A stretch of DNA of 64,000 bases, from the NCBI RefSeq assembly GCF_018916875.1, contig NZ_JAHLNO010000017.1:44300-108299 (forward strand). The letters run 5' to 3'. Under the pieces are notes generated by a model that worked only from the letters and a program-made list of their open reading frames with translations, did no database searches and was not told the origin of the DNA. Position numbers and translations under genes: made by a program. The DNA comes from Virgibacillus proomii. Its GTDB lineage: Bacteria; Bacillota; Bacilli; Bacillales; Amphibacillaceae. Shown here in pieces: positions 1 to 7,808 of this stretch. Every line of letters starts with the position of its first letter. The stretch's first letter is position 1.

Positions 1-2
1 TT

Positions 3-83
3 CGAGCGGATGCAAATAATGGCAAAATGAGAGTACGAATATTTTCTTCAGATATAGCTGAGAATTTTGGCGGTCAAAAATAA
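3..83 (+). CDS. C-terminal end of an unidentified protein (cut by window start)
   Basis: An open frame enters from the left edge and stops at TAA (81-83), giving 26 residues that end in SSDIAENFGGQK. The start lies outside the window. I do not recognise the family from this fragment, and no terminator is evident directly after it. Confidence 0.35.
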   Translation, partial: RADANNGKMRVRIFSSDIAENFGGQK

Positions 84-169
84 AGTAATTTGTAAACGAA
101 TCCTGGGTGTATGATGTAGGAGTCTGTATAATAAATAATTGGGGCCCACCCTGAGATTTGTGTGATATG

Positions 170-223
170 CTCCCCTTTAAGTAGACAGATTAAAAAATAA
201 AAATCTGTTGACCTAAAGGGGAG
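170..223. repeat. 22-bp imperfect inverted repeat beside an IS3-type remnant
   Basis: Two 22-nt arms (170-191 and 202-223) are complementary except for about three positions, with a 10-nt A/T loop. The outer part is CTCCCCTTTA/TAAAGGGGAG. It sits just upstream of a short IS3-like OrfA fragment, so it may be the terminal region of a deleted IS150-group element. That origin is inference. Confidence 0.5.
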
Positions 224-230
224 TGTTCTT

Positions 231-302
231 GTGTTTAATAAACGGTTTTCCAAAGAGGAAAAATATAAAATCTTAATGGTTTATGAACAAGGTAGACGGT
301 GA
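231..302 (+). pseudogene. Remnant of an IS3-family transposase OrfA N-terminus
   Basis: From a GTG with an upstream AGGGGAG the frame reads VFNKRFSKEEKYKILMVYEQ and stops after 23 residues. SKEEKYKI with a following helix resembles the start of the helix-turn-helix OrfA protein of IS3/IS150 elements. No further transposase sequence follows, so only a relic remains. It lies between the inverted repeat at 170-223 and yceI. Confidence 0.45.
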
Positions 303-329
303 TTTACTTAATTGTTTCTTATAGAAAAT

Positions 330-866
330 TCATCCCTGTTTATGGGCTTCAATTGCAAAGCTAAGCTTTACTTCATCGCCAACAAGTACGCCACCAGTTT
401 CCAGCGTTTGATTCCATGTTAGTCCAAAATCTTTACGGCTAATCGATGTTTCTCCATTAAAACCGGCAACCATGTTTCCACTCATTGGGTCCTTACTTTG
501 GCCCCCAAGTTCAACAGCCACAGTAATAGGCTTTGTCGTACCACGAAGAGTAAGATCACCTACTACCCCATAATTGGTTTCTGACTTTTTATTAATTTCT
601 TTCGATACAAACGTTGCTTTCGGAAATTTTTCTGTATCAAAAAAATCTGCAGAGCGCAAATGATCATCCCGGTCTTTATTGCGTGTATCAATACTATTTA
701 CATCAACAGTAAGTTCAATTTTTGCATTGGTTAAAGCATCCAAATCTGCTTCAATTGTTCCATCAAAATCATTAAATGTACCTTTTGCTCGAGAAATCAT
801 CATATGCTTCACTGAAAAGCTGATTTCACTATGAACAGCATCCACTTTCCAAATAGATTTCGTCAC
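330..866 (-). CDS. YceI family protein
   Basis: This is a 178-residue protein of the YceI family, a lipocalin-like beta-barrel that in other bacteria binds isoprenoid-type lipids. The N-terminal pattern WKVDAVHSEISFSVKHMM and the C-terminal SRKDFGLTWN with GVLVGDEV are typical. There is no signal peptide, so it is probably cytoplasmic, as in other Firmicutes. I chose the GTG at 866 because AGAGAGGTG lies 6 nt upstream. A GTG nine bases further upstream overlaps that Shine-Dalgarno sequence and is less likely. The gene is monocistronic with a good sigma-A promoter. Ligand and role are unknown. Confidence 0.9.
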   Translation of the reverse strand: MTKSIWKVDAVHSEISFSVKHMMISRAKGTFNDFDGTIEADLDALTNAKIELTVDVNSIDTRNKDRDDHLRSADFFDTEKFPKATFVSKEINKKSETNYGVVGDLTLRGTTKPITVAVELGGQSKDPMSGNMVAGFNGETSISRKDFGLTWNQTLETGGVLVGDEVKLSFAIEAHKQG

Positions 867-900
867 TATAAACACCTCTCTAATAACTTATTCTTTGTTT

Positions 901-946
901 GTTACTTTATGTAACTAAGTATAAAATAGGAACTTTGTATTGTCAA
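901..946 (-). promoter_or_regulatory. Sigma-A promoter of yceI with an operator-like palindrome
   Basis: On the minus strand TTGACA (946-941) is followed after exactly 17 nt by TATACT (923-918). Immediately downstream is the palindrome GTTAC-TTTAT-GTAAC (901-915), placed where a repressor would block transcription start. MarR/HxlR-type regulators of stress genes use sites of this layout, but the regulator is not identified. Confidence 0.7.
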
Positions 947-1148
947 GTAATCATTGACTGATCATCTCTTCGTCATTTTTGTTTCGCTAAGGCTCCAAAA
1001 TCATCATGTCAAGCAGTCGTATGAGAAAAGAAGGATCTTAGTAAGAAAGAAAACTAATTCTCAGAAAGTTATTCATTTACATTTGATGTGAGATAGAATG
1101 TCACTTTTGTATTACGTTTACCCACAGCAGAATAATTTAAAACAAAAG

Positions 1149-1335
1149 TTTATCCTGCATGTAAAGTGCCGTAAGATTCCCACTTCAAGAACCTAAGTTG
1201 GTACAAAAGGGTCTAAGTGGGAGAAAACGGCACCTAAATGCCCGATTCGTTCAAGGGCCTTGAGGTCATACCCTTGTGTAATAACATTCAGTAGGAGATG
1301 GAAGAAAACTCCTACTGAATGAAGTTTCACTTTAT
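1149..1335 (+). repeat. Dispersed repeat, family A copy
   Basis: The copy is flanked by TTTAT on both sides (1149-1153 and 1331-1335). It contains a stem built from AGTGCCGT and ACGGCACCT, an optional GGTCATACCCTTG module, and a second stem ATTCAGTAGGAG/CTCCTACTGAAT. Related copies occur near 17.6, 45.8, 49.8, 58.4 and 62 kb in either orientation. No protein-coding signal is credible. Confidence 0.85.
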
Positions 1336-2000
1336 TCGCGTGCCAAAAGTGAAGGAAAGTGAAAAACAGTAGAAGGAAAGAGATTATTTGGAAAAAGAAG
1401 GAGCGGCTATAAATAGATAAAGGGATATTAATTCTGTAATACACATGTTGCCTTCTAATCAGGTATTAGTAGTTTTTGATCGGACACCCAATAGATAGTG
1501 AATTGCTTGAACAACCTATTACAACAACTTATAATAACTACTTCGGTTATTGCATGGTTTAAAAACAATGATGTAACTACAAAAGAGAAACAACAACAGC
1601 AAGTATTACAAGCTAACGGACTAATTAGTTCGCTAAAAGATAAGAAGAATTGTTAGCTTTTTGATAGGATGGTTTTAGACTTGGGATATGAAATGTTTTT
1701 TATATAATAGGTGAGTAATCTAAAGGATATGTATCAATTATTTTTTATAGCAAAACCATATACAATTTGAATTAAAATGTTTTTTGAAAATTAATTTAAT
1801 TTCAAGTCTATGTTCAAAAAGGGAGCTAAAAAAGGAATTAAACTACTTATTATGTTCATGGGGTAAAAAAGTTGGGATTGTCAAAATATCTAACCTAGTG
1901 TAAGTTTTCATCACACGAGTAGGTAGTACATTTTATTGTGATAGAAAAAGACGATTTGTTTGAATAAAACATAGTGGATTATTCAAAGGAAGGAGAAAAG
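1336..2000. other. 665-bp intergenic stretch, no confident gene
   Basis: The only candidate is a 52-residue frame from GTG 1498 to the stop at 1654-1656 (containing KNNDVTTKEKQQQQVLQ). It has no Shine-Dalgarno site and no recognised family. I see no riboswitch structure ahead of the broken thiT, although intact thiT genes often have a TPP riboswitch. Confidence 0.4.
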
Positions 2001-2564
2001 ATAAAGCGTCAACGAACCTTATTTTTAGTAGAAGTTGCTATTTTTGCAGCCTTTGCTTTATTATCTGATATTATTCCATTTTTATCTTTTAAAATTTGGG
2101 CGTAAGGTGGTTCGGTATCTTTTGCTATGATTCCGATTTTTATTGTTGCTTTTCGGTGGGGAGTAAAAGGAGGACTCTTGGCTGGGTTTTTATGGGGTGT
2201 TTTGCAGATTGCTGTTGGCACCGCTTATATTTTATATCCAGTTCAGGGATTTATTGATTATGCACTTGCTTTTACCGTATTAGGATTTACAGGTGTTTTT
2301 GCTGAGAAAATTAAACAGGCAGTACGGCAAAACAAAACAAAAAAGTATTTGGCTTATATTGTTTTAGGCGTGCTGTTAGGCTGCGGATTACGTTTTATTG
2401 TCCATTATATTGCTGGAGTTACCTTTTTTGAATCAGCAATTAAAGGACAGCCAGTTTGGTTATATTCACTAATTTATAATGCTTCTTACATGATTCCAGC
2501 ATTTCTACTGAGTGCTGCTGTCATCATATTGTTATTTCATAATCATCCTCGGGCATTACTGTAA
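2001..2564 (+). pseudogene. thiT: thiT, energy-coupling-factor thiamine transporter S component, inactivated
   Basis: Reading in one frame from 2001 gives a 187-residue six-helix ThiT-like protein with the family features GGLLAGFLWGVLQ, YPVQGFIDYALAF and a C-terminal SLIYNASYMIP. ThiT captures thiamine for the shared ECF module. Two defects are visible. A TAA at 2103-2105 falls where the family normally has Gln in a W-P-Q-G-G-S segment. The expected start codon after AAGGAAGGAG is ATA instead of ATG. Translation could restart at ATG 2127, but that product lacks the first membrane segment. The rest of the frame is well preserved, so decay looks recent. Confidence 0.75.
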
Positions 2565-2777
2565 AAACCGGCGGCCTAAACTTAAGGCTAAGTACAAGGC
2601 ACATTTTAAGATTTACCTCTGACGCTTACAGCTGAAATGTGAAGGATATAACAAAATATCATTCCGTTTAAAACAGCTATGAGAATACTAAACTTGCTAA
2701 GAAAGCGACATCTTAAAATGAACTAAACTCTCAAAAAATGCATAGGCTATAGCACACTTATTAGAGAGGAAGGTTTA

Positions 2778-4202
2778 ATGATGGAGCTATCTTTACCTCA
2801 TTTTTTATATGGTCTATTTACATTAATCATAATCGGAACCATGATCATGCGAAAAGGTGTTGTCCTTCCAACTTTATTAGGTACATTTTTTATTGCTTGG
2901 TTGTACAAAGGAAGTATCGTAGATGGGTTTACAGCAATTTTTAAAGCGAATTTAGTTGCAGCGCAAGAACTGTTTAGCATCTTTCTGATTATTACGTTTA
3001 TGCTAGCTTTATTAAATTCGCTTAGAGATCTAGGGGCAGATAAGCACATGATTCAGCCCATTCAAAAATTGATGGTTAATGGGCATATATCCTATTTTGT
3101 ATTAGTTGCAGTAACCTATGTTATTTCCTTGTTTTTTTGGCCGACATCTGCCGTTCCGTTAGTTTGCGCTTTGTTAGTACCGGCAGCTATACGAGCAGGA
3201 TTACCGGCGGCTACAGCTGCAGTAGCAATCGCAATTGCAGGACAAGGTATGGCTCTTTCCTCTGATTATATTGTTCAAGTAGCTCCAAACTTATCTGCTG
3301 TCTCTGCAGGTGTTGAGACAGCCGCGGTAGCAGAGCAAGCGTTAATTTTATCCTTAATTGCAGGTGGAATTGCTATTGGTTTAGCTTATATATTGTATCG
3401 GAAAACCATTCGCACTAAAGTAGACCCTTTAAATAATCAAGAACTTAAAAATATGCAAAACATTGGAGAAAGAACTCAAGAGCAACAAGGACCAAGACTG
3501 AAAACATGGAGTAAGATCTTTGCTGTTATTGTTCCACTAACGTTAGTTGCGGTAGTCATTTATATGGTTTATGAAAAACTTAATTCCGGAAGAATGAGTG
3601 GGTTAGAAGAAGGAGATGGTGCTGCTTTTATAGGTGGAGTTGCGGTTATTCTTCTGCTATTATCGACTATTGTTCTTCGAAAGCAACAAGCACTGGATTA
3701 TGTCACCAAACATATTACGGATGGATTTGTTTTTGCTTTTAAAGCGATGGGACCAGTAATTCCCATCGCAGGATTTTTCTTTTTAGGCAGTGCGGATTTC
3801 TCAGCAAATATATTGAGTTTGGAAAATCAAGCACCAGCGTTTTTATTTGATTTTGTGCAGTCAACCCAAGCATATTTACCACAAAATGAATGGTTATCAG
3901 CATTAAGCATTTTAATAATCGGAATTGTTACTGGATTAGACGGTTCAGGATTTTCAGGTCTGCCATTAATAGGTGCACTAGCAGCCTCTCTTACTACAAG
4001 TGGAATGGATACAGCCACTCTGGCTGCAATTGGACAAATAGGAACGATATGGACGGGAGGAGGAGCTCTGGTTGCTTGGTCTTCACTTATTGCAATTGCA
4101 GGATTTTGTGGAGTACCTGTAATGGAGCTTGTTCGGAAAAACTTTATTCCCGTGATTTGTGGCTTATTTGTAGCAACTCTGGCTGCTGTGATGATTTTTT
4201 AA
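2778..4202 (+). CDS. Multi-pass membrane transporter, probably ion-transporter superfamily
   Basis: This 474-residue protein is very hydrophobic, with about 11-12 predicted membrane segments split by a charged cytoplasmic loop near residues 205-245 (KTIRTKVDPLNNQEL). It has small-residue motifs such as GLDGSGFSGLPL and WTGGGALVAW. The two-half architecture resembles the citrate/GntP/NhaC-type ion-transporter superfamily, but I cannot assign a substrate. Two adjacent ATGs follow GAGGAAGG, and I used the first. The gene has its own terminator and stands alone. An organic-acid or sodium-coupled carrier is the best guess. Confidence 0.6.
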   Translation: MMELSLPHFLYGLFTLIIIGTMIMRKGVVLPTLLGTFFIAWLYKGSIVDGFTAIFKANLVAAQELFSIFLIITFMLALLNSLRDLGADKHMIQPIQKLMVNGHISYFVLVAVTYVISLFFWPTSAVPLVCALLVPAAIRAGLPAATAAVAIAIAGQGMALSSDYIVQVAPNLSAVSAGVETAAVAEQALILSLIAGGIAIGLAYILYRKTIRTKVDPLNNQELKNMQNIGERTQEQQGPRLKTWSKIFAVIVPLTLVAVVIYMVYEKLNSGRMSGLEEGDGAAFIGGVAVILLLLSTIVLRKQQALDYVTKHITDGFVFAFKAMGPVIPIAGFFFLGSADFSANILSLENQAPAFLFDFVQSTQAYLPQNEWLSALSILIIGIVTGLDGSGFSGLPLIGALAASLTTSGMDTATLAAIGQIGTIWTGGGALVAWSSLIAIAGFCGVPVMELVRKNFIPVICGLFVATLAAVMIF

Positions 4203-4221
4203 GAATAGAAAGTTATTTATT

Positions 4222-4258
4222 AACCTGAATCTCATAATAACATGGGATTCAGGTTTTT
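4222..4258 (+). terminator. Rho-independent terminator after the 2778-4202 transporter
   Basis: A 10-bp perfect stem AACCTGAATC/GATTCAGGTT (4222-4231 and 4246-4255) is followed by a T run. Confidence 0.85.
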
Positions 4259-4400
4259 AACATTATCCCACTACTTTCGGATAACGTCTTAAAAACATGT
4301 AATATAAAACAAAAAACAATAATATAGTACACATAGAAAGTCCATTTATTTTATTATTCAAAACTATTTTACGTTTAAATAAATTAAAGCTAAAAAAATA

Positions 4401-4414
4401 AAAAAGCGTTTTCA
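4401..4414 (-). promoter_or_regulatory. Catabolite-responsive element (cre)-like site before cstA
   Basis: The minus strand reads TGAAAACGCTTTTT, matching 13 of 14 positions of the cre consensus TGWAARCGYTWNCW. It lies 31 bp before the cstA start. B. subtilis cstA is under CcpA repression, so this is a plausible CcpA operator. The match is seen; binding is inferred. Confidence 0.65.
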
Positions 4415-4444
4415 AAGTGGTTTACTAAAAAAGGGGGGAGAGGG

Positions 4445-6175
4445 ATGTCTAGTATACTAGTGGCTGTTATTGGAATAATTGTTTTTGCTTTAGGTTATCG
4501 CTATTATTCTAAATTTGTCGCGGAAAAGATTTTTAAACTAGATCCAAATTATGTTACACCTGCATATCGCTATAAAGATGGGGTAGATTTTGTTCCAACA
4601 AATAAATTTGTTTTATGGGGACATCATTTCACATCTGTTGCTGGAGCTGCACCAATTCTTGGGCCAGCTATTGCTGTTTACTGGGGATGGTTGCCGGCAT
4701 TTTTATGGGTCGTTTTAGGTACCGTATTTGCTGCCGGTGTTCATGACTTTGGTACACTAGTTTTATCGGTACGTAATAAGGGGCAATCCGTTGGAACATT
4801 GGCTCATCGCTTAGTTGGTCAACGTGCAAAGATATTGTTTTTATTCATTATTCTTATCCTTGTATTAATGGTAAATGCAGTATTTGCCTGGGTTATTTCC
4901 AACTTATTTATTTCCTACCCGGCAAGTGTTTTACCGGTGTTTATTCAAATTCCTTTAGCCGTTTGGATTGGGTATGCGGTATACAAACGAAATGCCAAGA
5001 TGCTTCTTCCATCCGTGGTAGCTTTAATTATTATGTATGGAGTTGCCATTTTATCAAGTAAGATTGAAATATTGCAAATTGACTTTGTCCAGTATTTAGG
5101 TGGCGAAGGGGGCGCGGGAATATTTGGACTAAGTACCGTGTCTTCGGCATTCTTTATTTGGATTATTATTTTAATGGTCTATGTTTATATAGCTTCCACG
5201 TTACCGGTTTGGAAATTATTACAGCCACGAGATTTTATTAATTCACATCAGCTTGTTGTTGGCTTAGGAATTTTATATTTAGGATTACTGTTTACCAACC
5301 CTGAAATGACTGCGCCAGCAACAAATGCTAATGCAGATACACCATGGCTACCATTATTATTTATTACGATTGCTTGTGGAGCTATATCTGGATTTCATGG
5401 TCTGGTATCTTCTGGAACTTCTTCTAAACAATTAAATAAAGAAACGGATGCCCGATTTGTTGGTTATTTAGGTGCAATTGGTGAAGGTATATTGGCACTA
5501 ATTTCTATTATTGCAGTTGCAACGTTTTTTACCAGCACCCGAGACTTTTCAAATGTATATCAGAGCTTTGCTGATGCTAATGCGGATGGCCTGGGAGTAT
5601 TTGTAGAAGGTGCGGCTGTATTAGCAGGAGGACTTGGCATTCCGAGTGATGTTGCAGTTACCATTGTATCCATTATTGTAGTTAGCTTTGCGGCTACAAC
5701 GCTTGATACGTCCGTGCGACTAATGCGCTACATTATTTCTGAACTGGGTAGTGAATACAAACTTCCAGCGTTAACTAAAGCTCATGTCGCAACATCCATT
5801 GCTGTTATCTCCAGTACCGCACTTGTTTTACTCCCGGAAGGCCCGAAAGGATTTGGGTCTGGTGGCTATCAATTATGGCCATTGTTTGGTACTGCCAATC
5901 AACTCTTAGCAGCAATTAGTTTAATGTTAATCGCAGTTTGGTTAAAGCGGTTAGGAAGAAATTATGCACTCGTACTGATTCCAATGATATTTTTGATGGT
6001 AATGACGCTTTATGCTATGTTCCAGCAGGTTGCTTTTGAATGGTCATGGATGGGAAGTACACCTAACACATTATTATTCATTTTAGGAGCGATTATATTT
6101 ATATTTGCCATCTGGATTATCATCACAGCTTTTTCAGTTTTACGAAAAGATTATGAACGCCCATTAGATGGATAG
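4445..6175 (+). CDS. cstA: CstA family carbon-starvation protein
   Basis: This 576-residue integral membrane protein of the CstA family has roughly 15 membrane segments. It carries the family hallmarks LWGHHFTSVAGAAPILGPA (residues about 57-76), AAGVHDFGTLVLSVRNKGQS, GFHGLVSSGTSSKQL and GPKGFGSGGYQLWPLFGTANQLLA. CstA proteins import peptides, and related members import pyruvate, during carbon limitation. The length is close to other Firmicute members. AAAAGGGGGGAGAGGG precedes the ATG. A cre-like site upstream fits carbon catabolite control. Downstream come a terminator, the Cys-Cys small protein and an ArsA-like ATPase, an arrangement I treat as a functional set. Confidence 0.92.
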   Translation: MSSILVAVIGIIVFALGYRYYSKFVAEKIFKLDPNYVTPAYRYKDGVDFVPTNKFVLWGHHFTSVAGAAPILGPAIAVYWGWLPAFLWVVLGTVFAAGVHDFGTLVLSVRNKGQSVGTLAHRLVGQRAKILFLFIILILVLMVNAVFAWVISNLFISYPASVLPVFIQIPLAVWIGYAVYKRNAKMLLPSVVALIIMYGVAILSSKIEILQIDFVQYLGGEGGAGIFGLSTVSSAFFIWIIILMVYVYIASTLPVWKLLQPRDFINSHQLVVGLGILYLGLLFTNPEMTAPATNANADTPWLPLLFITIACGAISGFHGLVSSGTSSKQLNKETDARFVGYLGAIGEGILALISIIAVATFFTSTRDFSNVYQSFADANADGLGVFVEGAAVLAGGLGIPSDVAVTIVSIIVVSFAATTLDTSVRLMRYIISELGSEYKLPALTKAHVATSIAVISSTALVLLPEGPKGFGSGGYQLWPLFGTANQLLAAISLMLIAVWLKRLGRNYALVLIPMIFLMVMTLYAMFQQVAFEWSWMGSTPNTLLFILGAIIFIFAIWIIITAFSVLRKDYERPLDG

Positions 6176-6192
6176 TAACGGCTTTTAAAAAT

Positions 6193-6218
6193 AAAAGGGG
6201 ATTAATTCCCCTTTATGT
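6193..6218 (+). terminator. Terminator after cstA
   Basis: AAAGGGG and CCCCTTTA arms (6194-6200 and 6208-6214) form a short hairpin with flanking A and T tracts. It may only partly separate cstA from the next two genes. Confidence 0.6.
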
Positions 6219-6334
6219 CTTTAATGGTGTCAAAGATCTGATTAAATATCGTTGGTATGTTTTTAGTGGATTTCTTTTTTAACTACAGCTAACAGTTATT
6301 TTGCTTTTGAATACATTTAAAGGGGCAGATAAAG

Positions 6335-6592
6335 ATGCTTGAACAAATTAAAAAACTTGTCCACTACTATGAGGAAGTTATTAGTTTACCGCATCGTCAA
6401 GAGATCGCACGGGAGTTAAGGCATGAAGATGATATATTTTTATTATTACTTTATTCAGAGATGATTGGAATTCCTAATCCAGTCTATTATTACACATTAG
6501 AACTATATCCGTATATATTAGAAAAGTTCCATGACTGGCATCTGCGAATGGGAATGGAAAAATCACCTTTATCCGGTATTCGCTGCTGTTAA
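6335..6592 (+). CDS. Small cory-CC-star-type protein ending in Cys-Cys
   Basis: This 85-residue soluble protein ends in GIRCC followed directly by the stop, the signature of the small family known as cory-CC-star, which occurs beside CstA and ArsA-like ATPases. The N-terminal two thirds are predicted helical (QIKKLVHYYEEVISLPHRQE, LLLLYSEMIGIPNPVYYYTLEL). The only two cysteines are the terminal pair. AAAGGGGCAG precedes the ATG. The gene is 24 bp upstream of the ATPase gene, so the two are probably cotranscribed. Its function is not established. The exposed vicinal cysteines suggest metal binding, thiol chemistry or a recognition tail, all of which are inference. Confidence 0.7.
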   Translation: MLEQIKKLVHYYEEVISLPHRQEIARELRHEDDIFLLLLYSEMIGIPNPVYYYTLELYPYILEKFHDWHLRMGMEKSPLSGIRCC

Positions 6593-6616
6593 TTATCAAG
6601 TAGGGGGGGAAGAGAA

Positions 6617-7555
6617 ATGGAAGACTTCCTAAAAAAAATTATCTTTGTAGGTGGTAAGGGAGGAGTGGGAAAGTCGACATCTGCCGCTGCGCTTGCTTGG
6701 AACAGAGTAAAAGAAGAAACACAAACACTGCTTATATCCACCGACCCCGCCCATAATCTAGGTTATATATTTAATCAGAAAATTGGAGGACGAATAAAAA
6801 AGATCAGTAAACATTTACAAGTCATAGAAATTGATCCAGATCATGAAACCAAAGTCTATATTAACGAGGTAAAAGAAAATATCAAGCATTTAATCCAGCC
6901 ACAAATGATGGATGAGGTAAATCGTCAACTCGACACAGTACGGGCATCCCCTGGTGCAGATGAAGCAGCACTATTTAATAAACTAGTGTCAATCATTTTG
7001 GAAGAAAAACATCATTTTGATCAAATCATTATCGATACCGCACCGACTGGTCATACCATTCGGCTACTAACGTTACCTGAGTTAATGGGTGTTTGGATAG
7101 AAGGCCTATTACAACGGCGAAAAAAGACGAATGAAAACTATACACAACTATTAAATGATGGAGAACCAATTGAAGATCCTATTTATGAAGTATTACTTAA
7201 ACGGAAGGAACGATTTACTAAAGCTCGTGAGTTGTTATTAGATGATCAAACAACAGGATTTATTTTTGTAGTTAATCCAGAGAGTCTGTCTATTACAGAA
7301 ACAGAAAAAGCAATTCATTTTCTTGTAAAACATGGCCTACATGTAAAAACATTAATAATAAATAAAGTCTTACCAGAGGAGGTAGAAGGAGATTTTTTAC
7401 ATCAGCGAAAACAAATGGAACGTTCGTATATGAAAAGAATAGAAGCCACTTTTACGGATCAAACAAAAGTGTATGTTCCTTTATTTGCTAGTGATATTAT
7501 TGATATAATACAATTAGAAAAATTCAGTTCCTTCTATTCCACTGGTGATGTGTAA
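6617..7555 (+). CDS. ArsA/Get3-like ATPase without cysteines
   Basis: This 312-residue P-loop ATPase belongs to the ArsA/GET3/MinD deviant Walker A class: GGKGGVGKST at residues 12-21, switch I DPAHN at 43-47, switch II DTAPTGHT at 140-147. Such proteins work as nucleotide-controlled dimers. ArsA drives arsenite efflux and Get3 delivers tail-anchored membrane proteins. This protein contains no cysteine at all, so it lacks both the arsenite-binding cysteines and the Get3 CxxC zinc motif. No arsB, arsR or arsD is nearby. AGTAGGGGGGGAAGAG precedes the ATG. Context links it to the Cys-Cys protein and CstA, perhaps as a targeting or assembly factor; this is inference. Confidence 0.85.
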   Translation: MEDFLKKIIFVGGKGGVGKSTSAAALAWNRVKEETQTLLISTDPAHNLGYIFNQKIGGRIKKISKHLQVIEIDPDHETKVYINEVKENIKHLIQPQMMDEVNRQLDTVRASPGADEAALFNKLVSIILEEKHHFDQIIIDTAPTGHTIRLLTLPELMGVWIEGLLQRRKKTNENYTQLLNDGEPIEDPIYEVLLKRKERFTKARELLLDDQTTGFIFVVNPESLSITETEKAIHFLVKHGLHVKTLIINKVLPEEVEGDFLHQRKQMERSYMKRIEATFTDQTKVYVPLFASDIIDIIQLEKFSSFYSTGDV

Positions 7556-7808
7556 AAAAATTCCAAAAGATAAAGACACATAGAAACTTGTGGTAGCAAA
7601 AGTTTCAGCAAAGTGAAAGACTTGTGTTTAGAAATACTAAGTGTAAGAAAAAAGCACCGAAGCCGAATAGTTCGATGTGATTATTGGAAACATTCTCTAG
7701 AGTATGAGGACTATTAGTTATCTATGCTAGAATTAGTGGCGCTTAAAACTTTTCTTTACATAAGCAAAAAATTCTGAAAAAAATAATTGGAAAGAGGTAG
7801 GGATTTCT

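Noticed and set aside
143..160. CTGAGA-containing segment resembling part of a TPP riboswitch
   Set aside because: The other conserved parts of the THI box are absent, and it lies far from thiT.
1193..1444. 83-residue open frame on the minus strand
   Set aside because: It overlaps a family A repeat and lacks a ribosome site. Homologous positions in other A copies are not open.
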